Shown: one piece after another, positions 54,461-62,894 of the stretch | How the letters are laid out: each line of letters begins with the position of its first letter | Position numbering within the stretch: the first letter of the stretch is position 1 | Assembly (NCBI GenBank): GCA_015231595.1 | Contig: JADGBH010000011.1 | Coordinates: 1 to 64,000, forward strand | Length of the DNA: 64,000 bases | Source of the DNA: Desulfobacterales bacterium | GTDB taxonomy: Bacteria; Desulfobacterota; Desulfobacteria; Desulfobacterales; JADGBH01 | Direction of reading: 5' to 3' | Made by a program: the position numbers and the translations under genes | The notes under the pieces: generated by a model | What the model was told of the DNA's origin: nothing | Seen by the model: the letters and a program-made list of their open reading frames with translations, nothing else | Database searches by the model: none

Positions 54461-55489
54461 CTACATAATTATTTCTACTACATTTTTTTTAAGGGTTTCG
54501 TCTTTTATTATTTTAACAGAGCCTACATTATATTTCTTTTTTAATGCATGAATATTGGAATTTTTAATTCCCCTTAGATGAGATTCAGACATTGGGTTTA
54601 TTTTAATACAAATTTCATCCTTTGGATGGATGCTTTGTATTTTTTCTTCAAGCTTGTCTAACAAGATGCTTGAAATAACAAGATGTCCAAAAGAAGGATG
54701 AAATGGGCCCGCTAAAAGTATTTCTTCATTTTCAAAATTTTTAGTAGGCTGTAACCCCATTCTAATAACTTTTATTTTGTTTTCAGTAAATAAAATATAA
54801 AGTTTTTTTATTATCCGGATGCTGTCTTCCATAGATAAAGGAATATATTTTTTTTTTTTATATAGTTCAGCAAGCTTGCTGTTTTCAAAAACTAAAGTGG
54901 GAGAAATTCGTACAAAATCAGGAGAAATATCAATGACTTTTTTCGCAGACTGTATAGCCTTATATTCATTATCACCCGGGAGGCCGATCATAAGCTGAAT
55001 GCCTATTTCATAATTGTTTGCTTTAAGTTTATTAACTGCATTTATTGTCTCTGTTGAAGTATGCCCTCTTTCGGATAAAAGAAGAACTTCATCATCCATT
55101 GATTGAACGCCCAGCTCTATTGTTGATACATTATATTTCGATAGAAATTCTAATTTTTCTTCAACAATAGTATCTGGCCTTGTCGATAATCTGATACTTT
55201 TAACTTTATCGTAATCTATGAATTTACTCGCTTCATTTAATAATGCCTCAATATAACTTAACTTCAATCCGAGAAAATTCCCGCCATAAAATGCTATCTG
55301 AATTGTGTTATGTTTTTTAGAATTATAAAATTGTAAATATTCATTTATAATAGATGAGAGGCTTAAAGGGTCTATATAGGCTTTTTTTTGAGTTAACACC
55401 GCTTTTTGATTACAGAAAATGCACTTATGTGGACATCCTAAGTTGGGAAGAAAAATAGGAATGATAAAAGGATGCTGATTTTCTGTCAT
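54461..55489 (-). CDS. Elp3/HemN-related radical SAM protein
   Basis: A 342-residue radical SAM enzyme. The cluster motif is CPHKCIFC (residues 19-26, CX3CX2C), followed by IAFYGGNFLGLK, IRLSTRPDTIVEEKLEF and ELGVQSMDDEVLLLSERGHT. The TIELGVQSMD and GIQLMIGLPGD signatures match the Elp3-like and oxygen-independent coproporphyrinogen-like radical SAM families (COG1243/1244 type). The acetyltransferase domain of true Elp3 is missing, so tRNA carboxymethylation is not assured. The start overlaps the rnc stop by four bases. It lies in the dksA-PHP-rnc unit. Confidence 0.78.
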   Translation of the reverse strand: MTENQHPFIIPIFLPNLGCPHKCIFCNQKAVLTQKKAYIDPLSLSSIINEYLQFYNSKKHNTIQIAFYGGNFLGLKLSYIEALLNEASKFIDYDKVKSIRLSTRPDTIVEEKLEFLSKYNVSTIELGVQSMDDEVLLLSERGHTSTETINAVNKLKANNYEIGIQLMIGLPGDNEYKAIQSAKKVIDISPDFVRISPTLVFENSKLAELYKKKKYIPLSMEDSIRIIKKLYILFTENKIKVIRMGLQPTKNFENEEILLAGPFHPSFGHLVISSILLDKLEEKIQSIHPKDEICIKINPMSESHLRGIKNSNIHALKKKYNVGSVKIIKDETLKKNVVEIIM

Positions 55490-56181
55490 AGCTTTTCTTT
55501 TATTAGTTCAAGTATTTTGGAGGCTGCATCTTGTTCTGCCTTTTTCTTGCTTTTACCTACTCCTGTAGTAGTAATATTCCCAACTGATACTTGTATAACA
55601 AATGTTTTGTCGTGATCTGGTCCTATATCTTCAATCATTTTATATTTCGGAGTCTCTTTATATTTTAACTGACAGAGCTCCTGCAAGTCACTTTTATAAT
55701 CTTTAATTATTAGTTGATTAGATTTTAAAGTTAAAATGGAAGAAAAAAGGCTTTCAATTAATTTAAAAGCAGTATTAATACCCCCATCAAGATATACAGA
55801 TGCTATTACAGCTTCAAGAGTATCTGAAAGGATAGATTTTTTTTTTCTTCCATCCGTTTGAATTTCTCCTTTGCCTAATTTCACAAAAGAGCCGAGATCA
55901 ATTTGTTTAGCAAGATAAGCAAGTTGCTTTTCATTAACGAGTCCAGCGCGCATTTTTGAAAGATGCCCTTCGTTAATATCCAAAAATTGTTCCATTAAAA
56001 TATGACTTAAAACAAGGTTAAGAACGGCATCACCCAAAAATTCGAGACGTTCATTGTCTTTTAAAGTTGAATCACTCTGCTCGTTTACAAAAGATCTATG
56101 GGATAGAGATCTAATTAAAAGAGCTTTATCCCGAAATACATAACCTAATTTATCTTCCAATTCTGATAGATTTTTTTCCAT
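55486..56181 (-). CDS. rnc: ribonuclease III
   Basis: RNase III cuts double-stranded RNA in rRNA and mRNA maturation. The 231-residue chain has the catalytic signature NERLEFLGDAVLNLVLSHIL with the conserved glutamate and aspartate, a second acidic site in SDTLEAVIASVYLDGG, and a C-terminal dsRNA-binding domain (DYKSDLQELCQLKYKETPKY, GVGKSKKKAEQDAASKILE). Length and domain order are standard. It stands 12 bases after the PHP gene and is overlapped by the radical SAM start. Confidence 0.94.
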   Translation of the reverse strand: MEKNLSELEDKLGYVFRDKALLIRSLSHRSFVNEQSDSTLKDNERLEFLGDAVLNLVLSHILMEQFLDINEGHLSKMRAGLVNEKQLAYLAKQIDLGSFVKLGKGEIQTDGRKKKSILSDTLEAVIASVYLDGGINTAFKLIESLFSSILTLKSNQLIIKDYKSDLQELCQLKYKETPKYKMIEDIGPDHDKTFVIQVSVGNITTTGVGKSKKKAEQDAASKILELIKEKL

Positions 56182-56193
56182 TATATAATTGAA

Positions 56194-57069
56194 CTAAAGA
56201 AGAGCATTTGTAAGTTTTTCATATAATTCATAAGGTATAAGCATGTTTCCATAACCATATGCCATCTTTATATCAGGTTTTAAAGCACCATGAAAGTCTG
56301 TTCCCCCTGTAATTAAAAGTCCGAATTTATCTGCTATATCTTTATAATCAATCATTTTATCTTCACTATGGTCAGGGTAATACACTTCAATGCCTTTAAG
56401 CCCCATATTTACCATAACTGAAACAAGCTTGGCTAATGTATCCTTATCAATATTTAATAATATAGGATGGGCAAGAACAGCTATACCTCCAGCATTGTTT
56501 ATAAGTTCAATCACTTTTGAACATTCGATCCTGAATTTATCAACATAAGCTGGCTTGCCTTTGCCTATATATTTGTCAAAAACCTCATTAATCGATTTTG
56601 CATAGCCTTTTTTTATAATTAGCTTTGCAATATGAGGTCTTCCGATTTGAGCATCGATTCCTTCTTCTTTTTTAATTTCTTCTAATGTAATATCTACACC
56701 TAAATCATTTAATTTTTTTATAATTTGAGGGTTTCGATCTTTTCGAGCATTTTTTAAAAGCGTTAATTTCTCGTTTAATTCTTGATTATCTATATTTATG
56801 CCATATCCAAGAATATGAAAACTTCCTTTAAAAGAAAAATTTTCTGGAGGGTCTGTGCTTATTTCTACACCTGTTATAAATTTTAAATGATTCGGCAGTT
56901 CAATTGATAATACATCCTTTATACCTTCAATAGTATCATGGTCAGTAATTGAAATAGCCCCTAAATTAAGCTTAATTGCTAAGTCAATAATTTCAGAAGG
57001 AGAAAGTGTTCCATCAGATGCATTAGAATGAATATGAAGGTCAATTTGATTATTTTTATTATATTCCAA
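56194..57069 (-). CDS. PHP-domain phosphoesterase
   Basis: A 291-residue PHP protein with the metal motifs DLHIHSNASDGTLSPSEI at the start, ISITDHDTIEGI, GVEISTDPP, VLAHPILL and the final GGTDFHGALKPDI. This matches the group of 3',5'-nucleotide bisphosphate phosphatase/5'-3' exoribonuclease (RnaM/TrpH-like). It hydrolyses nucleotide phosphates or short RNA in the cytoplasm. Its start overlaps the dksA stop by 11 bases, and rnc follows 12 bases later; RNA metabolism fits all three neighbours. Confidence 0.85.
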   Translation of the reverse strand: MEYNKNNQIDLHIHSNASDGTLSPSEIIDLAIKLNLGAISITDHDTIEGIKDVLSIELPNHLKFITGVEISTDPPENFSFKGSFHILGYGINIDNQELNEKLTLLKNARKDRNPQIIKKLNDLGVDITLEEIKKEEGIDAQIGRPHIAKLIIKKGYAKSINEVFDKYIGKGKPAYVDKFRIECSKVIELINNAGGIAVLAHPILLNIDKDTLAKLVSVMVNMGLKGIEVYYPDHSEDKMIDYKDIADKFGLLITGGTDFHGALKPDIKMAYGYGNMLIPYELYEKLTNALL

Positions 57070-57430
57070 GAGCCTTTTCTAATGCCTCCTCTTTAGTTTT
57101 ACATTCTATGCATTGCGTTGCAACAGGCCGAGCTTTAAGCCTTGCAACGGAAATATCATCTCCGCAGCTTTCACATATTCCAAAAGTTCCGCCATCTATG
57201 CGATCCAAAGCTTCTTTAATTTTTTTCATTAGTTTATGTTCTCTATCCCTTAAACGTAGTAAAAAATTCCGGTCTGATTCTATTGTAGCTCTATCAGTCG
57301 GATCAGGATAATTATCCTTTGTGTCCGATAAGTCTAAAACTGTTTCTTCGCCTTGATTTAAAAGGTCGTTTAATCGTTCATTTAGCGTTGCTTTAAAATA
57401 TTCTAGATCTTCTTTTTCCATCTTAGACAC
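57059..57430 (-). CDS. dksA: DksA/TraR-family RNA polymerase-binding protein
   Basis: A 123-residue protein that enters the RNA polymerase secondary channel with ppGpp to tune transcription, especially of rRNA. The coiled-coil tip carries DPTDRATIESDRNFLLRLRDRE, with the conserved acidic D-x-x-D-R-A. The C4 zinc finger is complete: CESCGDDISVARLKARPVATQCIEC. Canonical E. coli DksA is 151 residues; deltaproteobacterial forms near 120 are usual. It is the first gene of the dksA-PHP-rnc-radical SAM-repeat unit. A 226-base gap divides it from the divergent MBL gene. Confidence 0.92.
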   Translation of the reverse strand: MSKMEKEDLEYFKATLNERLNDLLNQGEETVLDLSDTKDNYPDPTDRATIESDRNFLLRLRDREHKLMKKIKEALDRIDGGTFGICESCGDDISVARLKARPVATQCIECKTKEEALEKALGI

Positions 57431-57592
57431 CTATTAAATTTAAAAGTTAATAATATAAATTAACCTTGTTCCAATAATACAGTTTAACATTTTTGTAAAG
57501 ATTTTTGTAAACTTAAAACTCGAATTTACAAAAAAATACTTGTATAGGATAAGTATTTTCAATTTTAATTTTTTATGTTACAACAGCTTATA

Positions 57593-57620
57593 TTAACATC
57601 AAAATAGTATCGTATATTAT
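57593..57620 (+). promoter_or_regulatory. sigma-70-type promoter candidate for the MBL gene
   Basis: TTAACA at 57593-57598 (five of six to TTGACA) and TATTAT at 57615-57620 (five of six to TATAAT) are separated by 16 bases, 37 bases before the ATG. It fits a vegetative promoter, but AT-rich DNA gives chance matches. Confidence 0.4.
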
Positions 57621-57656
57621 ACTTTAAAGAAATTTTAAAAAAAGAGGCTCTTATAC

Positions 57657-58403
57657 ATGGCTGTTTATAAAATTCACCCTATAGTAATGGGTACAAAGAT
57701 TTTTGATAAAGGAATGATGACGTATCAAAATGATTATGGTTCTACTTATACAATTCCGATTTATTGTTTTTATTTAGAAGGAAGCGATAAAAACATACTT
57801 ATCGATACTGGGGAATTAAGCCCCATTAAATCCAATGACCGTGAATCTGCAATTTCTGGGAAAATATATACTTTTGAAGAGGGCTTAAAACAGTTCGGAC
57901 TTGCTCCAAGAAATATTGATATAGTAATTCATACACATCTACATAATGACCACTGTGAAAATGACTATAAATGTATAAATGCTAAATTTTATGTACACCA
58001 AAAAGAAATAGATAGAATCCATAATCCTCATCCCCTTGATTTTAGATACTTAGAAGACTATTTTACGGATGTGGAAGAAAACGGTCAGGTTATTCCAATC
58101 ACAGAAGATACAGAAATTATAGATGGGATAAAGGTAATACATACTCCTGCACATACAGAAGGAGGTTTGTCCGTAATGATAAATACTCCGTCAGGCAATG
58201 CGATAATCACAGGATTTTGCGCTATAATGGAAAATTTTTATCCTCCAAAGTCTATAACTTCTATGGAAATGGAAGTTATACCGCCAGGGACTCATGTTAA
58301 TGTTTATGAATCCTATGATATTTTATTAAAAATAAAAAACTCGGCAGATATTCTTATTCCTCTCCATGAGCCAAAATTTGCCTCAATAGAAACCATTGAG
58401 TAA
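57657..58403 (+). CDS. MBL-fold metallohydrolase
   Basis: A 248-residue metallo-beta-lactamase-fold hydrolase. The zinc site is VIHTHLHNDHCEND (HxHxDH), with a further histidine in HTPAHTEGG and aspartate/histidine in the TGFCAIMEN and LIPLHEPKF segments. This length and the THLHNDH pattern occur in N-acyl homoserine lactonase-like and general quorum-quenching hydrolases, but most are of unknown substrate. AAGAGG at 57639-57644 precedes the ATG. It stands opposite dksA and is followed by the CsgG/FlgO-like gene. Confidence 0.8.
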   Translation: MAVYKIHPIVMGTKIFDKGMMTYQNDYGSTYTIPIYCFYLEGSDKNILIDTGELSPIKSNDRESAISGKIYTFEEGLKQFGLAPRNIDIVIHTHLHNDHCENDYKCINAKFYVHQKEIDRIHNPHPLDFRYLEDYFTDVEENGQVIPITEDTEIIDGIKVIHTPAHTEGGLSVMINTPSGNAIITGFCAIMENFYPPKSITSMEMEVIPPGTHVNVYESYDILLKIKNSADILIPLHEPKFASIETIE

Positions 58404-58433
58404 TTAATATATTTTAATGAAAGGGTAAAAAAT

Positions 58434-59276
58434 ATGGTTTATAGCTTAAATAAAATAATTATTTGCTCCGGGATACTCTTATCTCTTATTTACGTTTTTT
58501 TTAATGAAACTTATGCATGGGCAGATGATTTAGAAAAAAATCTTTTAGAAATAATCCAAGATTTTGAAAGACACATAGGAAATGCTGACATAAATAAAAA
58601 ATACTACATTGTAGTCAGGTCATTTATAGACACCCCTTCAAATAAAAGAAAAAGAATTTCAGCAGAAATTGAAGACAGTCTTGTGGACATAATCATTGAA
58701 ATGTTTAGGGACAAAAAGAATATAATCGTTCTTGAACGAAAGAGGATTGAAGCTCTTGAAAAAGAAGTTGCAGATGAGGCCAACAATATTCACTTTGAAG
58801 AAGGTGTTTTAGAAAAAAAACTTGGTAAAAAACTTGGAGCTGGTTTTTTAATTACAGGAACTATATCGAAACTAAGTAAAAGTCTTAGAATACGAGCAAA
58901 AATGATAGATATTATCACGGGTGAAATTATCTCGAGTTCAAGCTGCAATGTAAGGCTTGATGAAATAGATCCGGCGTTTATAAGCGATTACGATGATGAA
59001 AAACAGACAAGCAAACCTAAAAAAGAAGAACCAAAACATTCAACACAAAAGGTTAAAACTACCTCAAAAGAAGTAAAACCTGTTAATAGTTACAATCAGG
59101 ATCAAGACCCTGGACAATGGGCTCCTAATCCAGCCCCTAATACCCCATCTTATCAGCCTATGGGGAATTTTTGCTGTGATATTTGGGGAAATAAACGATG
59201 CCAGCTTGTTCAACCAGTGCCAGTAGGCACCTCCTGCTTTTGTGTAGGTCAAGGATGGGGATATGCTTGTGAATAA
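58434..59276 (+). CDS. exported CsgG/FlgO-like protein with Cys-rich C-terminal tail
   Basis: A 280-residue exported protein with an N-terminal hydrophobic signal (SLNKIIICSGILLSLIYVFF). The middle has the CsgG/FlgO-like core: IVVRSFIDTPSN, a helix ending NIIVLERKRIEALEKEV, and KKLGAGFLITGTISKLSKSLRIRAKMID. It lacks a clear lipobox. The C-terminal 35 residues (FCCDIWGNKRCQL, VPVGTSCFCVGQGWGYAC) form a cysteine-rich, W/G-rich tail of six or seven cysteines that I associate with deltaproteobacterial and myxobacterial exported proteins. Its role is unknown; disulfide or metal binding is a guess. AAGGG lies eight bases before the start. Confidence 0.6.
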   Translation: MVYSLNKIIICSGILLSLIYVFFNETYAWADDLEKNLLEIIQDFERHIGNADINKKYYIVVRSFIDTPSNKRKRISAEIEDSLVDIIIEMFRDKKNIIVLERKRIEALEKEVADEANNIHFEEGVLEKKLGKKLGAGFLITGTISKLSKSLRIRAKMIDIITGEIISSSSCNVRLDEIDPAFISDYDDEKQTSKPKKEEPKHSTQKVKTTSKEVKPVNSYNQDQDPGQWAPNPAPNTPSYQPMGNFCCDIWGNKRCQLVQPVPVGTSCFCVGQGWGYACE

Positions 59277-59330
59277 ACAAGTAATAGTTTAAAAAAATTA
59301 ACTTATCATACTCTGACAAGGAAATTTAAA

Positions 59331-59825
59331 ATGAAGCTTACAGATATTGCTCCTATAAAAAAATGGACAGAAATAGAGGATAAAATTCATGATATCTCAG
59401 GTTTACATGTTTCAGTATTTGATATTGATGGATTCAGAATAATTGAAGATAAAAATTATCCCAACAAACTTTGTGCTGCAATAAAGTCGACTAAAAAAGG
59501 TCAAAGTTTTATTTGCTCTGTTGCGCACCAGAATATTGCAAATCAAGCAATGAATTCAAAAAAATCTTTAATTGAAGAATGCGATGCAGGTCTTTTAAAA
59601 TTACTTGTCCCGATATTTGTAAATGGGGAATTTATAGGAAGCATTGGCGGATGCGGTCATATACTTGACGGAGGAGAGATAGATCCATTTCTTATAAGCA
59701 AAACTATTGATATTGATGAAAATGAAATAAATAAACTTTCCTCTGGCATTCCTAATATGTCTGTTAAAAAAGCAGAATCAATTATAAATGAGATTGAGTC
59801 ATTATTAGGTTCAATTATTTGCTAA
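59331..59825 (+). CDS. PocR-domain sensory protein
   Basis: A 164-residue stand-alone PocR domain (PF10114), a PAS-like fold that binds small hydrocarbons or signals. The cysteine-containing pattern is clear: KLCAAIKSTKKGQSFICSVAHQ, ECDAGLLKLLVPIFVNGEFI and GSIGGCGHIL. In other proteins this domain is attached to a histidine kinase or AraC regulator. Here it ends after about 160 residues, so it must act in trans or as a stand-alone sensor. AAGGAAA at 59319-59325 precedes the ATG. Its cysteines suggest a redox or Fe-S role. Confidence 0.8.
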   Translation: MKLTDIAPIKKWTEIEDKIHDISGLHVSVFDIDGFRIIEDKNYPNKLCAAIKSTKKGQSFICSVAHQNIANQAMNSKKSLIEECDAGLLKLLVPIFVNGEFIGSIGGCGHILDGGEIDPFLISKTIDIDENEINKLSSGIPNMSVKKAESIINEIESLLGSIIC

Positions 59826-59909
59826 AAAAGCTTAATATAATCAGGTCGCTCCATAGAGATTTGTGAAATGTATTTATTTAATTGAGTCAAGCCATAGTTT
59901 ATATTAGTT

Positions 59910-60059
59910 CTATTTGGCATCTTCCCACATTTTTTTAAATTTATTTTGATAACGAGCGGGCAATACTTTCCATAAAATTAAATTGTTTTTAAAATAATTG
60001 GGATCGTCAAGATGGTATGTTTTGATTTCTTCTGGAGTTAAGTGTTCCTTGATTGAGGT
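59910..60059 (-). pseudogene. 50-codon remnant of an unidentified gene
   Basis: The minus strand is open from a TAG at 60062 to another TAG at 59910 with no start codon. It reads TSIKEHLTPEEIKTYHLDDP and then NYFKNNLILWKVLPARYQNKF, ending KKMWEDAK. The sequence has normal protein character and is probably a decayed C-terminal fragment. I cannot name the family. It abuts the structured region upstream of the broken iscB. Confidence 0.35.
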
Positions 60060-60256
60060 CTAATTTTTAATACAAAATATATTAAAATGTTCAATTTTAA
60101 TATATAAAATGTTTAAATAGAGGTTAGACCACAGGCCAAATAATTACAGGTAGCACCCTTGGTTTTTCCAGCTTAGGCAATGCGTTAAATCTTGTAATCA
60201 GGTCAGGAAAACTCAACGATTCATTGAATCGTCTTACAAAATTTTTTAAGGATTTT
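60057..60256 (+). ncRNA. structured 5' region of the broken iscB, omega-RNA candidate
   Basis: The 200 bases before the IscB start hold nested inverted repeats: GGTCTAA (60057-60063) with TTAGACC (60124-60130), inside it a 12-base perfect stem at 60077-60088/60094-60105, and CGATTC-ATT-GAATCG (60217-60231). ATTACA (60143-60148) could pair with TGTAAT (60193-60198) and TTTTCC (60164-60169) with GGAAAA (60206-60211), which cross to form a pseudoknot. IscB families keep the guide RNA directly upstream of the gene, so an omega-RNA or its relic is plausible, but AT-rich DNA also makes such stems by chance. Confidence 0.35.
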
Positions 60257-60580
60257 ATGTATCAAGTTTATGTAATATCAAATACAGATAAGCCATTGAT
60301 GCCGACAGTAAGGTTCGGAAAGGTAAGAAGGATGTTAAAATCAGGGCGAGCTATAGTTATTTCCAGAAAACCATTTACGATTAAGCTTCTTTATGATACG
60401 CCCGAAATTGTTCAGTCTTTGACGTTAGGAATTGACCCAGGCACTAATAATATTGGAGTTGCTGTTAGACGTGAAGACAGGGTTGCTGTTTTTTTTGGTG
60501 AGTTAGAAACAAGAACACTTTTTAATTCTGGATTCCAGCCTTCGCTGGAATCCAGTTTAAATATTATGCTGTTGTTTTAA
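60257..60580 (+). pseudogene. iscB: truncated IscB-like gene (RRXRR/PLMP domain plus RuvC-I only)
   Basis: The ATG at 60257 follows TAAGGA. The first 86 residues are a clear IscB N-terminus: the PLMP domain (PLMP at 13-16, GKVRRMLKSGRAIVISRKPF at 21-40) and RuvC-I with the catalytic aspartate in LGIDPGTNNIGVAVRRE near residue 60, ending GELETR, where IscB continues into the bridge helix. A copy of the palindromic repeat then replaces the rest, so the frame ends after 107 residues in repeat-derived sequence. The HNH and RuvC-II/III parts are absent nearby, so nuclease activity is lost. It is the decayed end of an RNA-guided nuclease element related to the ancestor of Cas9. Confidence 0.82.
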
Positions 60581-60589
60581 AGCGTTAAC
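60514..60589. repeat. palindromic repeat, copy 2, inserted in iscB
   Basis: The core is CTGGATTCCAGC (60528-60539), loop CTTC, GCTGGAATCCAG (60544-60555). Its reverse complement matches copy 1 (6501-6613) at the outer ends (AGTTAACGCTTTAAAA against AGTTAACACTTTAAAA) and in the segment ATATTTAAACTGGATTCC. The core is a shorter version of that in copy 1. It begins at codon 86/87 of the iscB frame and seems to have caused or marked the truncation. Confidence 0.75.
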
Positions 60590-60601
60590 TACTTATAGAA
60601 T

Positions 60602-62332
60602 TTAGGGTTTTCCATCTTCAAAAAGTTTCTGGGGCTGAAGCGGCTGAAAGAAATTTTCCGCTCGACCTGCAGCAAGAGATAATTGTTCTTTTTCCATGTT
60701 ATTAACAATAATTCTGCCTGAAGTTTTAAGTAGATGAATGCAGGCAGAAATTCCCATATTTACTATTCCTTGCCCTAAAGAACTTATTTTATATTTATTC
60801 ATTGGATCTGAAATATAATACTTTGCAGAAATTTTCGTTAAATTAACAGCAAGGTTAATGATTCTATCAGTATATTTTCCTTTGACAGGATTCTTTTTTA
60901 TTTCATAAATCAAGTCAAAAATTTGTTGAGCTTCTTCTTTAGTATAGGGTAGGGATTTTACAAAATTAGTTCCTTCTGGGCTTAATACTTTTTCTGACCA
61001 TGACAGCATTTGCATCAATTGATCCAAAGAAATTTCCCTAATCGCCAAAAGTCTTTTAATTATTCTTCTAAAAATTTCAACAGCGGTATTTGCAGCCTCT
61101 CTGACCATGTTATTAATAAAGCCTCCAACTTGAATCATTGATAAACCAGAATTTAAATAATGGTCAATGAAAACTTTTATAATATCAACTATAGTATCTA
61201 AAACCTCATCCGCTTTAACTCCAATAGCAGCGTCATTCATAGGATTTATTTTTAACATGTCTTTAGGATGGCCTGGAGCCATGACTGATGGATTTATAAA
61301 GTCAGCCATTATAGTTCCATCTTGTGATTTAATTTTACATATATCTATCTCAATTGGTCTTACTAAGACTTTATAGGCTTTTGCGGCTATAAAAACTTCT
61401 TCTTTTCCCATTGATTCAAAAACTTTTTCTAATGCGGGCCTGCTTACTGTTAAACTTATGTTTACAGCAAAATTAATAAGCTTTCGAGCAAATGCTGGAA
61501 CCCCCATAAGTTCAGTTGGCTTCATAACATAAAAAGAAGCAACTCCTTCAACTATCTGCATTGAAACATCAACAGCTGCTTTAGCATAATAAGCTTGTCT
61601 TGGATCTTCATAGGCGGCATTTAAGAGTTCTATAGCTTTTTTGCCTAATTCTTGAGATAAAGGCATCGCTGACATATAATTAGCGTCTAATTTTATCGGC
61701 AACGCATCATTAAAATCCATATCTGCGACATGTAAGATACTTTCACCCCAATTTACAATAATCATTAATTGTTCTCTGGATAAATTTTTAAATACTCTTT
61801 TTCCAGTTTTACGGGTAACACTTAAAATAGTCCTCACTCCTGTAGTAAGAAGTTTACGAGCTAATTTGCCAGAATTAATTAAATCTGTAATCATAATAAT
61901 AATTTCACCAACTGTGCTATCAGTTACATCCATAATAGCGTCAATTAGCTCATCTGTATTTATTTTTTCACGAGGATTTTTACGTATTTTATCAAGAGCC
62001 ATTAATATTTCTTCTGATATATTTGTAGGCATTGGTGTAATGTAATAAGTTGTTGGATTGACGGCTATTTTGATTTCATTAGATTTGATAGAACCTTTAT
62101 CTTCCAAATTAATAATTTCATTTTTATTTGTATCGGAAGTGGCTTGAAATGAGGGTTTTGTTTCAGTAAATAGTTTAGAAATAAACTTTATTAGCTGTAA
62201 AAAAATAATTACAGCCGTAGCTGAAATAATAAACCTTAAAAAACCATTTAGCGGTAAATACGTTTCGCTACCGATTGTAAGTCCTATGACTAAGCCTAAA
62301 AAAATTAGTAATTTGATTAATAATTTTATCAT
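60602..62332 (-). CDS. membrane-anchored protein with a tandem internal duplication, unknown function
   Basis: A 576-residue protein that I do not recognise. Two hydrophobic segments open it (LLIKLLIFLGLVIGLTIGS and FLRFIISATAVIIFLQLI). The rest is helical. Residues of about 187-315 and 437-550 are copies of one another: SREQLMIIVNWGESIL against SLDQLMQMLSWSEKVL, FARKLINFAVNISLTVSRPA against GQGIVNMGISACIHLLKTSG, and MGKEEVFIAAKAY against MEKEQLSLAAGRAE. The helical repeat style recalls the 27-residue-repeat protein encoded at 52.8 kb, but I could not show homology. Probable membrane anchor with a large cytoplasmic or periplasmic helical domain. Confidence 0.5.
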   Translation of the reverse strand: MIKLLIKLLIFLGLVIGLTIGSETYLPLNGFLRFIISATAVIIFLQLIKFISKLFTETKPSFQATSDTNKNEIINLEDKGSIKSNEIKIAVNPTTYYITPMPTNISEEILMALDKIRKNPREKINTDELIDAIMDVTDSTVGEIIIMITDLINSGKLARKLLTTGVRTILSVTRKTGKRVFKNLSREQLMIIVNWGESILHVADMDFNDALPIKLDANYMSAMPLSQELGKKAIELLNAAYEDPRQAYYAKAAVDVSMQIVEGVASFYVMKPTELMGVPAFARKLINFAVNISLTVSRPALEKVFESMGKEEVFIAAKAYKVLVRPIEIDICKIKSQDGTIMADFINPSVMAPGHPKDMLKINPMNDAAIGVKADEVLDTIVDIIKVFIDHYLNSGLSMIQVGGFINNMVREAANTAVEIFRRIIKRLLAIREISLDQLMQMLSWSEKVLSPEGTNFVKSLPYTKEEAQQIFDLIYEIKKNPVKGKYTDRIINLAVNLTKISAKYYISDPMNKYKISSLGQGIVNMGISACIHLLKTSGRIIVNNMEKEQLSLAAGRAENFFQPLQPQKLFEDGKP

Positions 62333-62507
62333 TCGTCCTCCCCTAAAAAAGTTTAAAGTTTATATTTATAATAAAATTAATTTATAAAGGTATATATATA
62401 TTAAGATAAATTAATGCAATTTTTTTTTAAGGAATATAGAAAGACTTAAAAGGCATAGAAACGGAAATGGGGATATAAAAAAGTCTAATGATGGATTTGC
62501 TGAAATT

Positions 62508-62894
62508 CTATCTCGCAAGAAATAAAATATACATAATGATTCCGGCGCTTGAAATTAAGCCTATAAATATTAGGGAAAGAGGATATTTATCACTTTTGCG
62601 GCGGTATCTCTTAATGCTGAAGGTGAGTCCAATAATGCTTAACATCAAACCCGCTATCATAAGATAGAAAATCCGATGGACTAAAGCAAGATTCCATTCT
62701 GTATTTCTTTGAAGATTGAAAAATCTGTCCATCAGAGTAACTTCTTCAGGTCTTGCTCGTTGTAATATATACATTACTGCAAACATTAAGAGCCAGCTTA
62801 ATACTCCCAAAAATCTTATTGTATTAACTAAAAAATCAGGACCTCTACGCCGTTCACGTTTTATTTCTCCATCTGTATCTTCCATTTTATACAT
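62508..62894 (-). CDS. small three-helix membrane protein of unknown function
   Basis: From the ATG at 62894 (AAGG about 12 bases upstream) the protein is 128 residues. A basic N-terminus (KRERRRGPDFL) precedes three membrane helices (FLGVLSWLLMFAVMYILQ, FYLMIAGLMLSIIGLTF and LSLIFIGLISSAGIIMYILFL). A TTG at 62930 in frame is a weaker start. I do not know the family. The gene lies between the duplicated helical protein gene and glgA in the same direction, with about 175 bases to the former. Confidence 0.5.
   Translation of the reverse strand: MYKMEDTDGEIKRERRRGPDFLVNTIRFLGVLSWLLMFAVMYILQRARPEEVTLMDRFFNLQRNTEWNLALVHRIFYLMIAGLMLSIIGLTFSIKRYRRKSDKYPLSLIFIGLISSAGIIMYILFLAR

Noticed and set aside
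60257-60580. A complete miniature RNA-guided nuclease gene
   Set aside because: The frame ends after RuvC-I in repeat-derived codons; bridge helix, HNH and RuvC-II/III are absent, so it cannot be an active nuclease.
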